Positions 1-8,931 of a stretch of 64,000 nt of DNA are shown in pieces. Origin of the DNA: a bacterium (GTDB taxonomy: Bacteria; Verrucomicrobiota; Verrucomicrobiia; Verrucomicrobiales; Akkermansiaceae). The notes under the pieces are model-generated. The model had not been told where the DNA came from, searched no databases, and saw only the letters and a list, made by a program, of their open reading frames with translations. Location of the stretch: assembly GCA_018222765.1 (NCBI GenBank), contig JAAEZT010000002.1, positions 46,111 through 110,110 on the forward strand, given 5' to 3'. Each line of letters starts with the position of its first letter. Position 1 is the first letter of the stretch. The translations under genes were made by a program, and so were the position numbers.

Positions 1-256
1 CCGCAAGCTCGCGGGTCGGACACACGATCAAAGCCTGGGGCTCGTTGACATCGGCATCAATACGAGCAAGAGTCGGCAGTGCAAAAGCAGCAGTCTTTCC
101 CGAACCGGTTTGCGACAAGCCGATGAGATCTTTTCCGCTCAATGCGAGAGGGATAGTCTTGGCTTGGATAGGAGACGGACTTTCAAATCCCATGCTCTCA
201 ACCGCTTTAAGAAGTTCATCCGGTAAACCGAGTTCGGAAAAAGGTGGGGTATCCAT
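1..256 (-). CDS. DEAD-box RNA helicase, N-terminal fragment (runs off the window edge)
   Basis: The reverse strand reads from ATG at 256 to the window edge without a stop (85 codons). It begins [19 protein letters not shown] and shows the DEAD-box Q motif ([14 protein letters not shown]), motif I SQTGSGKT and the start of motif Ia PTRELA, in the usual order and spacing. These mark the first RecA-like domain of an ATP-dependent RNA helicase of the RhlE/DeaD type, acting in ribosome assembly or RNA turnover in the cytoplasm. The C-terminal three quarters lie outside the window, so the subfamily cannot be decided. No good Shine-Dalgarno sequence precedes the start, in common with many genes here. 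Confidence 0.93.
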   Translation of the reverse strand, partial: MDTPPFSELGLPDELLKAVESMGFESPSPIQAKTIPLALSGKDLIGLSQTGSGKTAAFALPTLARIDADVNEPQALIVCPTRELA

Positions 257-391
257 AGTATCAGAAGTGCGTGGGGAATTTGGCGGGCGATCCAAAGAAG
301 CGTTGGTCGGAGCGCGCGACAAACCACGGTTTTAATACCTTAGCAAGGAGTATCCGAGATAAAATGGAATACCCACTAGTCGAATAAGACC

Positions 392-559
392 TTACTTCTT
401 CCGCCAAAGGAGAAATATGATCCCGCACAATCCACCAAGAACGGCAACCGAAGGCTCGGGAACAGAGGACACTTCATGAGTCTCCGCAGCCGCACTGAGT
501 GCACAAGTCGTCGCAGCAAGAGTAACGATTGAGTATAGTCTGGAAGGTGAAAACTTCAT
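392..559 (-). CDS. Mini PEP-CTERM protein (55 aa): signal peptide joined almost directly to a sorting signal
   Basis: A complete 55-codon frame from ATG at 559 to TAA at 392. Residues 1-25 form a signal peptide (MKFSPSRLYS, hydrophobic stretch IVTLAATTCALSAAA). About ten residues follow (ETHEVSS), then a canonical PEP-CTERM tail: VPEPS, a hydrophobic membrane segment AVLGGLCGIIFLLW and a basic end RKK. PEP-CTERM tails are recognised by exosortase in Gram-negative bacteria that make exopolysaccharide. Normally the tail ends a large exported protein; here there is almost no mature domain. It may be a true miniprotein or the ends of a deleted larger gene. The seamless frame and intact start and stop favour a real gene. 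It lies alone between the helicase and the beta-lactamase-like gene. Confidence 0.6.
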   Translation of the reverse strand: MKFSPSRLYSIVTLAATTCALSAAAETHEVSSVPEPSVAVLGGLCGIIFLLWRKK

Positions 560-634
560 CTACGAGAGGGAGGGAGCGCAGGGAAACACATCTCGCCCCA
601 ACATTCAACCTCATTATTACCTCATGCGCTAAAA

Positions 635-1717
635 TCATAGCAACAACGCGTTTTGGTGGAATTCCTTTCGCACATCCGAACCATCTGCATTTTCGAAATC
701 AGCCCGCTGTATCATGAGAAGATGAGCTCTTCCCGCAGTCGGATCGATCCAAGCCTGGGTGCCATAAAGTCCCCCATGACCGTAACTGCCAGCAGACAGA
801 CCCTCCGTGGGCCCTTGCGGTTCAAGGACAAGACAACAACCCACTCCCCAGGCATTCCCCGGAGTAAAGCCCGTCTCCAAATCTTCAGACTGCACTGTCT
901 GCATTTCCCGAACCGCTTTCTCACTGAGATACCGTCGCCCATCGAGCTCTCCCCTCTTCAAGAGCATCCGACAAAACAAGGCGTAATCGCTCGCAGTCGA
1001 AAACAAACCTGCATTGGCTTTAGGATAGCGGCTCGAATCCATCATGCGATCATGCGTGATCCAACTCCAGCCGTCATCACGCCACTCGCCTGATTCCGTC
1101 CGCGAATAACACCGCGCCAAACGCGCCGCCTGTTCTTCGGTCGGATAGAACGAGGTGTCTTCCATTCCCAGCGGCTCAAAAAATCTCTTTTGTATGAAGT
1201 TGGGAAACGATTGCCCGGTAATCACCTCGACCACATGAGCCGCCATATTGATACTCGTCTGGCAATATTCCCAGCGCTCACCGGGATTGAACAAAGTCGG
1301 CTTCTCAAGAATCATTGGAATAAGATCTTCCAACTTCTCCGCCCGATTTTCTTCCTCCAAACTCACATCGCTCATGCCCGAGGTGTGAGCCAGGCATTGC
1401 CGCAATGTCGCCGAAATCCTCTCCCCCTCGGCATTCTTCAACTGTGCGAATTCGGGCAAGTGTTTTTCCAAAGGATCATCCAGGGAAAGCTTTCCCTCGT
1501 CCTGCAATACCAAGACTGCCGCCGCCGTGACCGGCTTGGTCATGGACGCGATACAGAACATGGCATCCGGAGTCATCTTCTCGTTCCCAGCCACATTGCC
1601 AAACCCCTCCGCACCGATGAAGAGCGTCTCCTCCGCATCAGTCACCAGCGCAACTGCACCCGCAATTTCTCCGCGGTTCACCGCCGCGCTTAAACCTTCT
1701 GCAATAGTCATTCCCAT
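635..1717 (-). CDS. Serine hydrolase, beta-lactamase/class C esterase fold
   Basis: The 360-residue protein has the S-x-x-K motif SMTK at about residues 58-61 (catalytic serine and lysine), a Y-x-x region YCQ near 151 in place of the usual YSN, and an HGG box (GSYGHGGLYGTQAW) near the C-terminus that replaces the KTG box. These define the beta-lactamase-related family (PF00144), including esterases, D-aminopeptidases and penicillin-binding-protein-like enzymes. No signal peptide is visible, so it is probably cytoplasmic. The substrate is unknown; an ester is more likely than a beta-lactam. The start lies 3 bp after the stop of the giant LTD/CotH gene, which suggests co-transcription. Resistance function should not be assumed. 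Confidence 0.88.
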   Translation of the reverse strand: MGMTIAEGLSAAVNRGEIAGAVALVTDAEETLFIGAEGFGNVAGNEKMTPDAMFCIASMTKPVTAAAVLVLQDEGKLSLDDPLEKHLPEFAQLKNAEGERISATLRQCLAHTSGMSDVSLEEENRAEKLEDLIPMILEKPTLFNPGERWEYCQTSINMAAHVVEVITGQSFPNFIQKRFFEPLGMEDTSFYPTEEQAARLARCYSRTESGEWRDDGWSWITHDRMMDSSRYPKANAGLFSTASDYALFCRMLLKRGELDGRRYLSEKAVREMQTVQSEDLETGFTPGNAWGVGCCLVLEPQGPTEGLSAGSYGHGGLYGTQAWIDPTAGRAHLLMIQRADFENADGSDVRKEFHQNALLL

Positions 1718-1720
1718 CTT

Positions 1721-4700
1721 CTAGCGCTCGATCACCCGCAGACGGAAAAATTCTTTCGCCACCGAATCGGCCACCCGGTAGGTCACGCGACTTTCGAGAT
1801 CCGAACCGTAAACTTCGCTCTCCAGCGTCACCGCTTCAGAACTCCACTCACCAAGAGAACTGCTCCCCTGCACTTCGATCGAGGCATCATCGGCATTTAC
1901 TTTCCTGGTAAAGGAAAGGAAGATGATCGAATCCACCACCGAAATTTCCAGATCACTTAACACGGCATACTCCAGAAAGTTCGTGAGACCATTTCCGTTA
2001 TCGTCACCATTTGGATCCCCTGCGAATGCCAGGGCATCGTCTGCAGCAGGCCCACCTTGATCCGCCACACTGGCGCGCCAGTGCGAGGCCTCATTTCCAC
2101 TGGCGAGACTTCCAGGGGAAATCAACACCAGAGAAGAACCCAGTCCATCCGCTGGCGCTGCCCAAGGAAAGGCATCGTTGTATTCGAAATCCCGAATCGC
2201 GGTTCCCGCACCGAAGGAAAGCTTCATCCGCTCACCGTCGTTGGAAAGCGACTTGGAAAATTCTCCGATAACATGAGCCGGTGTCACCGCGAATCCATGC
2301 CGCAAATTGAAGGCGTCAATATTCGACACGATCAACAAGCGCTCGCCCGGAGCAATCGTGCTCTTACTCGCTGTCACGAAATCAAACTCCACGCCCTTGG
2401 TGAATCGCAATTCCCCAAGAGCAAGCGGCACTGCGCCAACATTCATGATTTCGATCCATTCAAAATCCCTTTCTTCCAGTTCCGGCATCGCAAGAAGCTC
2501 GGCCGCCGTCGGAGGCAAGGGATGATACATGATCTTGCTGACGACCAAGCCATCAAGCCAGGCCTGGATCGCTGGAGTTCCCACCGTAAACTCAAGCGGA
2601 TCGGACCAATTGCTCCAACGGCCGGTATTATCCTGATGCCGCACGCGCGCCCGATAAGGACGATTCACTCTGGTCACGCTGGGAAGATCCAGCTGTGCCG
2701 CAAAGCTTGTCAGCTCTCCCGATTCCCAGTCGGCATCCCACTCAAACCGGGGTGGCCCGCCATCTAGAATCAGTTTCTCGGTTGCACTTAGGGTCACCTC
2801 AAAGCCCATGTCTCCACTCGATGTACTTCGGTTATGAACTTCCACCGCGATGAGATTCTCTCCCTCCACAAACAAACTCGCATCCACGACATACTCGGCA
2901 TACTCTGTTTCGTTCGCATTTGCGGCTGCCGGGGTGTCATGGTTAATTTCTTGATTACTGGTAAAACTATCCCTCACCGCTTCCTCGCCATTCACCCAAA
3001 TCACGGCGGCATCATCCGCGAGGATTTTAAAGGTGAATGACTCCAGCGAATCCAAATCGCTCACATTCACCGTCGTTCGGAAATAGGCCGTAATGATGTT
3101 TCTCTCGGTAGTCGTATCAAAAATCAACCCGGTCACACCACCAAAGCCAAGCGGCGCAGCTCCGGTGCTCCAGCCGGCGTCATCGAATCCGACTTCCTTC
3201 CAGGCCGAGCCCTGATCACTACCATCATCAAGAAAACTCCAGATCCTCCCACCAGGCATGATCTCGCGTTCGCCACCACCGATTTGATTCAACTCGGAAA
3301 CCCGCCACTCCATCGCACCAAATGTTGCCGCTCCTTGTGGATCGGAAAATGCCGAACTGGTGAAAGCCAGATCATCCTGCGGAAAACCCGCCGCTCCGGA
3401 ATAGGAAATTGTGGGCTTGGCCGGAAGCAAAGGATCGGCGACCAGTGCATCCAGATAAGCGTCCCGACCCTGCTGCCCCGAAATTCCGCTGTCATTTGAA
3501 ATCGGCTTCATCAAACCATTGGTTCCCCCAACCCATGAACCGCCATCAAAGGCAAACTTCTTCATGTCATTCGTCACCGTCTCCAAAGCCGGCGAAGTTT
3601 GACTCCCTCCTACTCCCGCAATCCAACGATCCCGGTCAGCCGATACCTGGGGAGCGACAATCGCAGCCAGGGGATCAATCATTAGATCAATCTGCTCCTC
3701 GGTCCAAATCAGATCCCGCATCTCACGCACCACATTGAGATACTCAATGCTATAGGGTTCGCGCGGATTATTATTCCCCGAACCAAAAACCACCTGCATT
3801 GGAAAATCAATTCCGCCATTCCAGTTCGGCCCCCAGCTCGTATCAGAATCCCAGGGAAGCACATTCAAGCGCCCGAGCGGATTGGTCACCGAAGGTTCAA
3901 AATAATACGCCCGGTTCTTCAAATGCTCAGCAGTGTTCGGCTGCACGTCGTAATGCCGGATCATATCCACCACGGCATGGTAGTGATTCCAGCTGTCGAA
4001 ATTCACATGCTCGTCCAACCAGGCATTATCTCTGGCAGGTCGAAGTTGATTAATAATCGTCGTGAAATCGGTCCCATCATCAACCGCACCAGCAGCCTGG
4101 TAGCGTTGCACCGAAAGACCATCGGTCCGACCACTGATCAACTTATAGAGATTTCCTTTCTCGAGGCCATGGGTATCAAGAAAGCGCTTATCATATTCCT
4201 CCAGAGCCAATAACATCCCGTAATAATCTCCCAAATATTGCCCATTCGCTCCTGCCGGCGCTTCTTCCGCCCCACGCACAACCCGCAACTGAAACCAATG
4301 TGTATACGGAGCCGGAGTTCCAGTGAGATTCCACATCAAGTGATTCGTAGCCTGCTCCATTCCCCAGGTAATATTCCCCCGCGACCCTCTCATCTTGTGA
4401 GTCGCAAGATACTTCCACGGTTCGGGATATTTATTCCCTTCACGATCCCGGAAAGTAGGGTAGTCGCCACGATTAAAGCGGAATTTCAGGCTCCTCTTTC
4501 CCGAATTGGAATAACGGGCATTACGCTGTCGCAGACGATACTGCACATGGTCATAAACTTTCCCCTCATACACAAAGGAACAATTCCAATTATAGGCACT
4601 CCGGGCGTCGTATTCATTCCGGGGGATCTGGTCGCCACCGCTATAAGCTACGGCCTGATCAAAATTCGCGGCCGTCGTCAGGATGTGATACGAGGGCACG

Positions 4701-6292
4701 GAAGACATCGTCTCGGCAGAATAAGTATGCGGAACACCCAATACCGAGCGGGTTCCGGCTACGTATTCGGGAATTCCATCGTAGTGGAAGTAGGCAAAGT
4801 TCAGCTTGGGATCATCGGCATACGGAACCCGCTGTTCCGCGCCAAGTAAATCGGTCACGGTGATACGATACCGCACCAAGGTACGATTAGATTCCCCAGA
4901 TATCGCAGCTGTATAAACCCCGTCTCCCGCAATTTTATCCAGTCCGGAACCATCATCCTTCATTTCATAACTCACCCAGTTTTGTTCATAGGCGGGATTT
5001 GGATCCCGGGGGGCGTTGGGCTGGCTCCGCAACACCGTAGTCGTTTTCGCCAAGAAGGCTGGGATGTATGCTCCGGGCGCCACCGTCTGCACCTCCACGT
5101 TGACACTTCCGACCCCATCGGGGTCAGTCACCTTGGCAGTGATGACCGTGGTCTCTCCCGCCATTGGCTGCTTGGGCGAGTGATCAACCTGCCGAATCGC
5201 GGGAGGAGCCGTAACCGAATACACCGTATTCTGCGCTCCCGGCGATGGAATCGGTGGCGCTTCCAAATCCGGACCGGGACGGATCAATTCAAAATTCAAA
5301 CCAAAGTCACTGCTTCCCGAGCCATTGTTGAAGCCATGAATTGCGAGGGTATTTTCGCCCTCATGAAGATAGGCTGCTGTCCCGATAAGCTCTTCCTCAA
5401 TCCAGTTATTCTCGTCTCCATTGGAATTCGCTCGATCCGAAATTGTCAAATCTCCACCCGGTAAATTGGAGCTCCGAAAAACTTCGGTTCCATTAAGAAA
5501 GACCACCATACCGTCATCAAGAAGGTAACGTAGGAGTAACCTCTGCGGCACTTCACCGGCAGCAACCGTGAAATTCCTCCGAAAAAAGACCGAAGTAAAT
5601 TGCCCCTGCATCCCGCTGATCGCCGGGGTAAACACCTGACTTCCCACTCCCCCATACCCAATCGGCATTGCCTGAGTCGTCCACGTTCCGTCTTCCACAA
5701 AACTCTCCCCGGTCCAATCCTTGATCGGATTAGAGGCTTCGGTCTCCCCTTTTCGCCAACGCCAACCGTCGGCAGATTCCGCAATGATCGTCGCCTCAGA
5801 CAATCCAGACTGCCGGGAACTCCGCCACGATGCACCCAGATCATTATCGAGACCCGGATTGATTAACTCCATTGACGATCCACTCCCACTAGCTCCCACC
5901 GGCCAGGGAAATCCAACTCCATAACTCACCTCATCGACTGTCTGTCCGTCGGCACTGCGAAGTTCGACGGTTTCTCCATCACCGGACAAAGCCCCCGAGT
6001 AAGGACCAAGCGCAGTGACGCCAAAATTTGCAAGAAGTGTCGCCGGATCTTCGGAAATGACAAGGAAGGCGCCAGAGGCAATCTTGGTATTTGGGGGAAT
6101 CGTAAAATTAATCCCCTGCTGAAAAAACCACCCCGAGACATCAACCTCATCGGGCCCGGCATTAAACAACTCAACAAATTCCTCGGCACTCGTATTCGGC
6201 TCGCTGTTGTAGTGGATTTCATTAATGACCACCTGCCCGCCAACCGCGGTCGGGGCGAGAAGGGCGCAAAGTATCGCATTTCCAAAGTTCAC
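1721..6292 (-). CDS. Giant secreted surface protein with lamin-tail and CotH domains (1523 aa)
   Basis: A signal peptide (MNFGNAILCALLAPTAVGG) is followed by a lamin-tail domain (QVVINEIHYNSEPN through ELRSADGQTVDEVSYG, about 20-155), jelly-roll-like regions (LRYLLDDGMVVFLNGTEVF), and a choice-of-anchor-like stretch around 385-500. A CotH-type kinase-like region follows (QYRLRQRNARYSNSGKRSLKFRF; later LALEEYDKRFLDTHGLEKGNLYKL; NVLPWDSDTSWGPNW), then another jelly roll, an FN3-like segment and a second lamin-tail domain. The last 99 residues form the D-rich/FLEYA/EFFRLRV module shared with three other giants in this window. CotH proteins in this setting are usually large secreted proteins of unknown role, perhaps adhesion or extracellular polymer handling. 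It probably lies at the cell surface. Confidence 0.85.
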   Translation of the reverse strand: MNFGNAILCALLAPTAVGGQVVINEIHYNSEPNTSAEEFVELFNAGPDEVDVSGWFFQQGINFTIPPNTKIASGAFLVISEDPATLLANFGVTALGPYSGALSGDGETVELRSADGQTVDEVSYGVGFPWPVGASGSGSSMELINPGLDNDLGASWRSSRQSGLSEATIIAESADGWRWRKGETEASNPIKDWTGESFVEDGTWTTQAMPIGYGGVGSQVFTPAISGMQGQFTSVFFRRNFTVAAGEVPQRLLLRYLLDDGMVVFLNGTEVFRSSNLPGGDLTISDRANSNGDENNWIEEELIGTAAYLHEGENTLAIHGFNNGSGSSDFGLNFELIRPGPDLEAPPIPSPGAQNTVYSVTAPPAIRQVDHSPKQPMAGETTVITAKVTDPDGVGSVNVEVQTVAPGAYIPAFLAKTTTVLRSQPNAPRDPNPAYEQNWVSYEMKDDGSGLDKIAGDGVYTAAISGESNRTLVRYRITVTDLLGAEQRVPYADDPKLNFAYFHYDGIPEYVAGTRSVLGVPHTYSAETMSSVPSYHILTTAANFDQAVAYSGGDQIPRNEYDARSAYNWNCSFVYEGKVYDHVQYRLRQRNARYSNSGKRSLKFRFNRGDYPTFRDREGNKYPEPWKYLATHKMRGSRGNITWGMEQATNHLMWNLTGTPAPYTHWFQLRVVRGAEEAPAGANGQYLGDYYGMLLALEEYDKRFLDTHGLEKGNLYKLISGRTDGLSVQRYQAAGAVDDGTDFTTIINQLRPARDNAWLDEHVNFDSWNHYHAVVDMIRHYDVQPNTAEHLKNRAYYFEPSVTNPLGRLNVLPWDSDTSWGPNWNGGIDFPMQVVFGSGNNNPREPYSIEYLNVVREMRDLIWTEEQIDLMIDPLAAIVAPQVSADRDRWIAGVGGSQTSPALETVTNDMKKFAFDGGSWVGGTNGLMKPISNDSGISGQQGRDAYLDALVADPLLPAKPTISYSGAAGFPQDDLAFTSSAFSDPQGAATFGAMEWRVSELNQIGGGEREIMPGGRIWSFLDDGSDQGSAWKEVGFDDAGWSTGAAPLGFGGVTGLIFDTTTERNIITAYFRTTVNVSDLDSLESFTFKILADDAAVIWVNGEEAVRDSFTSNQEINHDTPAAANANETEYAEYVVDASLFVEGENLIAVEVHNRSTSSGDMGFEVTLSATEKLILDGGPPRFEWDADWESGELTSFAAQLDLPSVTRVNRPYRARVRHQDNTGRWSNWSDPLEFTVGTPAIQAWLDGLVVSKIMYHPLPPTAAELLAMPELEERDFEWIEIMNVGAVPLALGELRFTKGVEFDFVTASKSTIAPGERLLIVSNIDAFNLRHGFAVTPAHVIGEFSKSLSNDGERMKLSFGAGTAIRDFEYNDAFPWAAPADGLGSSLVLISPGSLASGNEASHWRASVADQGGPAADDALAFAGDPNGDDNGNGLTNFLEYAVLSDLEISVVDSIIFLSFTRKVNADDASIEVQGSSSLGEWSSEAVTLESEVYGSDLESRVTYRVADSVAKEFFRLRVIER

Positions 6293-6359
6293 AGGGACGA
6301 CGATACCGCCGTATCCTACTCACCAAAAGCGTGGAAAACCGAAAAATGCCTCTTCCGGC

Positions 6360-7634
6360 TTATTTCACGCACCAGAGGAAAGTATCGCCACGAAGGATGA
6401 GCTTTCCACCCACCGCAATCGGCGAAGCAATGAAACTCTGGCCGAGCTTGTTCTCCACCACCTCTCCTAGGCCATCTTTCTTAATCTTGGCCATCACGAC
6501 CGTGCCATCTTCACGCGGGGCGCAGAAAGTATCGCCGATCATGATGGGCGAGGCATAATAAGTGCTCGCTGACTTCGGAAGCTTCCCGCTCCAAAGCTCC
6601 TTGCCCGAATTGGCATCGATGCAATTGATCACTCCGCGATTTTTGCCCCGGTCGATGAGGAGATAAACCTTTCCGTCGTGGGCCACTGGAGTCGCCGCAT
6701 CGGTGGAGGAATACTTCTTGCGCCAGAGAACATTGCTTTTGGTGACATCTCCCTGACCTCCGGCCTTGAGTCCCATGAGAAAATCTCCCCGCCCGTGAGG
6801 CACTACCACCACTCCGTCGGTGTATACCGAGGAAGCAATCGTACGCCACATTCCCTTGTTGTCGGGATTAACTCCGCCCGAGGTCCACACAAGCTTTCCG
6901 CTCCTGGCATCGTGTCCCGTGATATGATCCGCGCCGAAGCTAATGATCGTTTCCACGCCGTCGACTTTCACGACATGTGGAGTGGTGTAACTGTCACCCG
7001 ACTCTTTCTGGGTTTCGATATTACGATCCGTTTTCCAGGCAATGTCGCCACTCTGAAGATCAATCGAAACAAGGTAGGAATTCCCCTCGGTCTGCATCAC
7101 CGCGATCACGGCATTACCTGCTGCGAGAACGGGTGAAGTCCCCTGATCCCACCACAATTTGTCTTCGCCATACTTCGTATGAAGATCATACTCCCAGATT
7201 TTTTCCCCTTCGTGACTTACTCCGACCACGCGGCCGGACTTAAAATATCCCACCACGACTTTTCCATCGCTCACGCAGGATGAATTCGCACCACTTCCCA
7301 CCTTCTGGCCACGACCCGGAGTTTCCTCGGCATAGGAGACTTTCCACTTTTCTTTTCCATCAAGATCGAATGCCAGCAACGAATCTTTCCCGTCAATTGG
7401 CGCAGTCAAAAACAGAAGGCCATTTTTGACAATCGGAGTGGAGCACCCACGACCGGGAAGAGCTGCCTTCCAAACAACCTCTTTCCCCTCTTCGGAAAAC
7501 TTCATTGGGATCTTCCCATCAGAATATGCTCCGTTGCCATTGGGGCCCCGCCACTCAGGCCATTCTGATTGTCCGTGAACAAGAGCCGTCCCAGCGAGAA
7601 AAAGCGAAAGAAGTGATGTTTTCATATATTTCAA
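6360..7634 (-). CDS. Exported PQQ-type beta-propeller protein (BamB-like repeats)
   Basis: 424 residues with a signal peptide (MKYMKTSLLSLFLAGTALVHGQS). The mature protein starts with the WPEWRGPNGNG motif common in planctomycete and verrucomicrobial propellers, then repeats blades of the pattern G-x-L-x-W, for example DGKEKWKVSY, GEKIWEYDL, SGDIAWKTD, SGKLVWTSGG and SGKELWSGKL. These are tryptophan-docking pyrrolo-quinoline-quinone-like repeats (PF13360). Family members include quinoprotein dehydrogenases and the scaffold BamB. No catalytic or cofactor residues can be identified with confidence, so dehydrogenase activity is unproven. It lies 48 bp after the nucleoside transporter in the same direction. 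Confidence 0.85.
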   Translation of the reverse strand: MKYMKTSLLSLFLAGTALVHGQSEWPEWRGPNGNGAYSDGKIPMKFSEEGKEVVWKAALPGRGCSTPIVKNGLLFLTAPIDGKDSLLAFDLDGKEKWKVSYAEETPGRGQKVGSGANSSCVSDGKVVVGYFKSGRVVGVSHEGEKIWEYDLHTKYGEDKLWWDQGTSPVLAAGNAVIAVMQTEGNSYLVSIDLQSGDIAWKTDRNIETQKESGDSYTTPHVVKVDGVETIISFGADHITGHDARSGKLVWTSGGVNPDNKGMWRTIASSVYTDGVVVVPHGRGDFLMGLKAGGQGDVTKSNVLWRKKYSSTDAATPVAHDGKVYLLIDRGKNRGVINCIDANSGKELWSGKLPKSASTYYASPIMIGDTFCAPREDGTVVMAKIKKDGLGEVVENKLGQSFIASPIAVGGKLILRGDTFLWCVK

Positions 7635-7682
7635 ACGATTGGAGAATCGAAGGTGAGGATACGAAAAAAATCAGCCGGGTTA

Positions 7683-8888
7683 TCAGGTCAGAAAGATTCC
7701 CGCCAAAGCCGCGCTCATCAGATTGGCCAAAGTCGCCGCAAAAACAGCTCGCAAGCCCAACCTCGCGATCTCCTGACGTCTGTTGGGAGCCATCACGCCG
7801 AGTCCTCCCAGAAGAATGGCAATCGAAGAAAGGTTGGCAAACCCACACAGCGCAAAAGTCACAATCCCCTGGGTCCGTGGAGTGAGGTTTTCACGAATAG
7901 TATCAAACTGAATGAAAGCCACGAATTCATTGAGAACCAACTTCTGCCCGATCATGCTTCCCGCCTGTTGAATTTCCGAGGAGCCCACCCCGATCAACCA
8001 GGCCACTGGCGCAAAGAGCCACCCGAGAATCATCTGCAATGAAAAATCATCTTTTCCAAACCAGCCCCCAACTCCTCCCAACATCAGGTTGATCACCGCA
8101 ATCAAGCCAATGAACGCCAACAGCATCGCTCCGACATTCAATGCCAGTTTCAACCCACTCCCCGCGCCCAAGGCTGCCGCGTCAATAAAGTTCACTGGCT
8201 TCTCTTCTCCTTCCGCCATTTCAATCTTCCCATCCTTCACCTCTTCGGTTTCCGGTAACAACAATTTCGCGAAGAGCAACCCACCGGGAGCAGCCATAAA
8301 ACAGGCCGCCAAAAGATAATCCATCCGCGCCCCCAGTCCGGCATACCCGGCCAATATCGACCCTGCTACGCTCGCCAGTCCTCCAACCATCACGGCGAAC
8401 AATTCCGACGAAGACATCTTCGACAGGTAAGGCCTAATCACAAGGGGCGCCTCGGTCTGCCCTACGAAAATATTAGCAGTCGCCGAGAATGATTCGGCCC
8501 GACTCGTTCCGAGAACCTTGTGCAACGCTCCACCCACAAAGAAGATGATTAACTGCATCATCCGAAGGTGGTAAAGCACCGCGATGAGAGAGGAAAAAAA
8601 GATGATCACCGGTAAGACCCGAAAAGCGAATACGAAGCCCACCGACTTATCTCTGGCGACATCTCCAAAGAGAAACTCAATTCCTTGATTACCCGCCCCG
8701 ATCAATTGGTTAAAGCCATGAGTCATCCACCCGAGAACATCTCCGCCAACCGAGGTGCCCAACACAAAGGCTGCCAGCCCAAACTGAATCGCGAAGGCCC
8801 CGCCAACCGTCCGCCAGTTTATTGCCTTACGATTTTTCGAAAACGCATAGCCGAGGGCCAACAGAACAAGGATGCCGAGGAAACTCAC
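7683..8888 (-). CDS. Concentrative nucleoside transporter (CNT/NupC family)
   Basis: A 401-residue, strongly hydrophobic protein of CNT length. It begins [28 protein letters not shown] and contains the family motif [16 protein letters not shown] near residue 145, followed by [26 protein letters not shown]. The C-terminal half has [26 protein letters not shown] and [28 protein letters not shown], both typical of the transport domain. CNT proteins import nucleosides with sodium or protons across the inner membrane. It could serve nucleoside scavenging, since no nucleoside catabolic gene is next to it. The gene follows ccsA in the same direction and precedes the PQQ-type propeller. Confidence 0.93.
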   Translation of the reverse strand: MSFLGILVLLALGYAFSKNRKAINWRTVGGAFAIQFGLAAFVLGTSVGGDVLGWMTHGFNQLIGAGNQGIEFLFGDVARDKSVGFVFAFRVLPVIIFFSSLIAVLYHLRMMQLIIFFVGGALHKVLGTSRAESFSATANIFVGQTEAPLVIRPYLSKMSSSELFAVMVGGLASVAGSILAGYAGLGARMDYLLAACFMAAPGGLLFAKLLLPETEEVKDGKIEMAEGEEKPVNFIDAAALGAGSGLKLALNVGAMLLAFIGLIAVINLMLGGVGGWFGKDDFSLQMILGWLFAPVAWLIGVGSSEIQQAGSMIGQKLVLNEFVAFIQFDTIRENLTPRTQGIVTFALCGFANLSSIAILLGGLGVMAPNRRQEIARLGLRAVFAATLANLMSAALAGIFLT

Positions 8889-8931
8889 AACGGATTCCTA
8901 CAATATCAATGGGCCGGTGGGAAGCCGCCGA

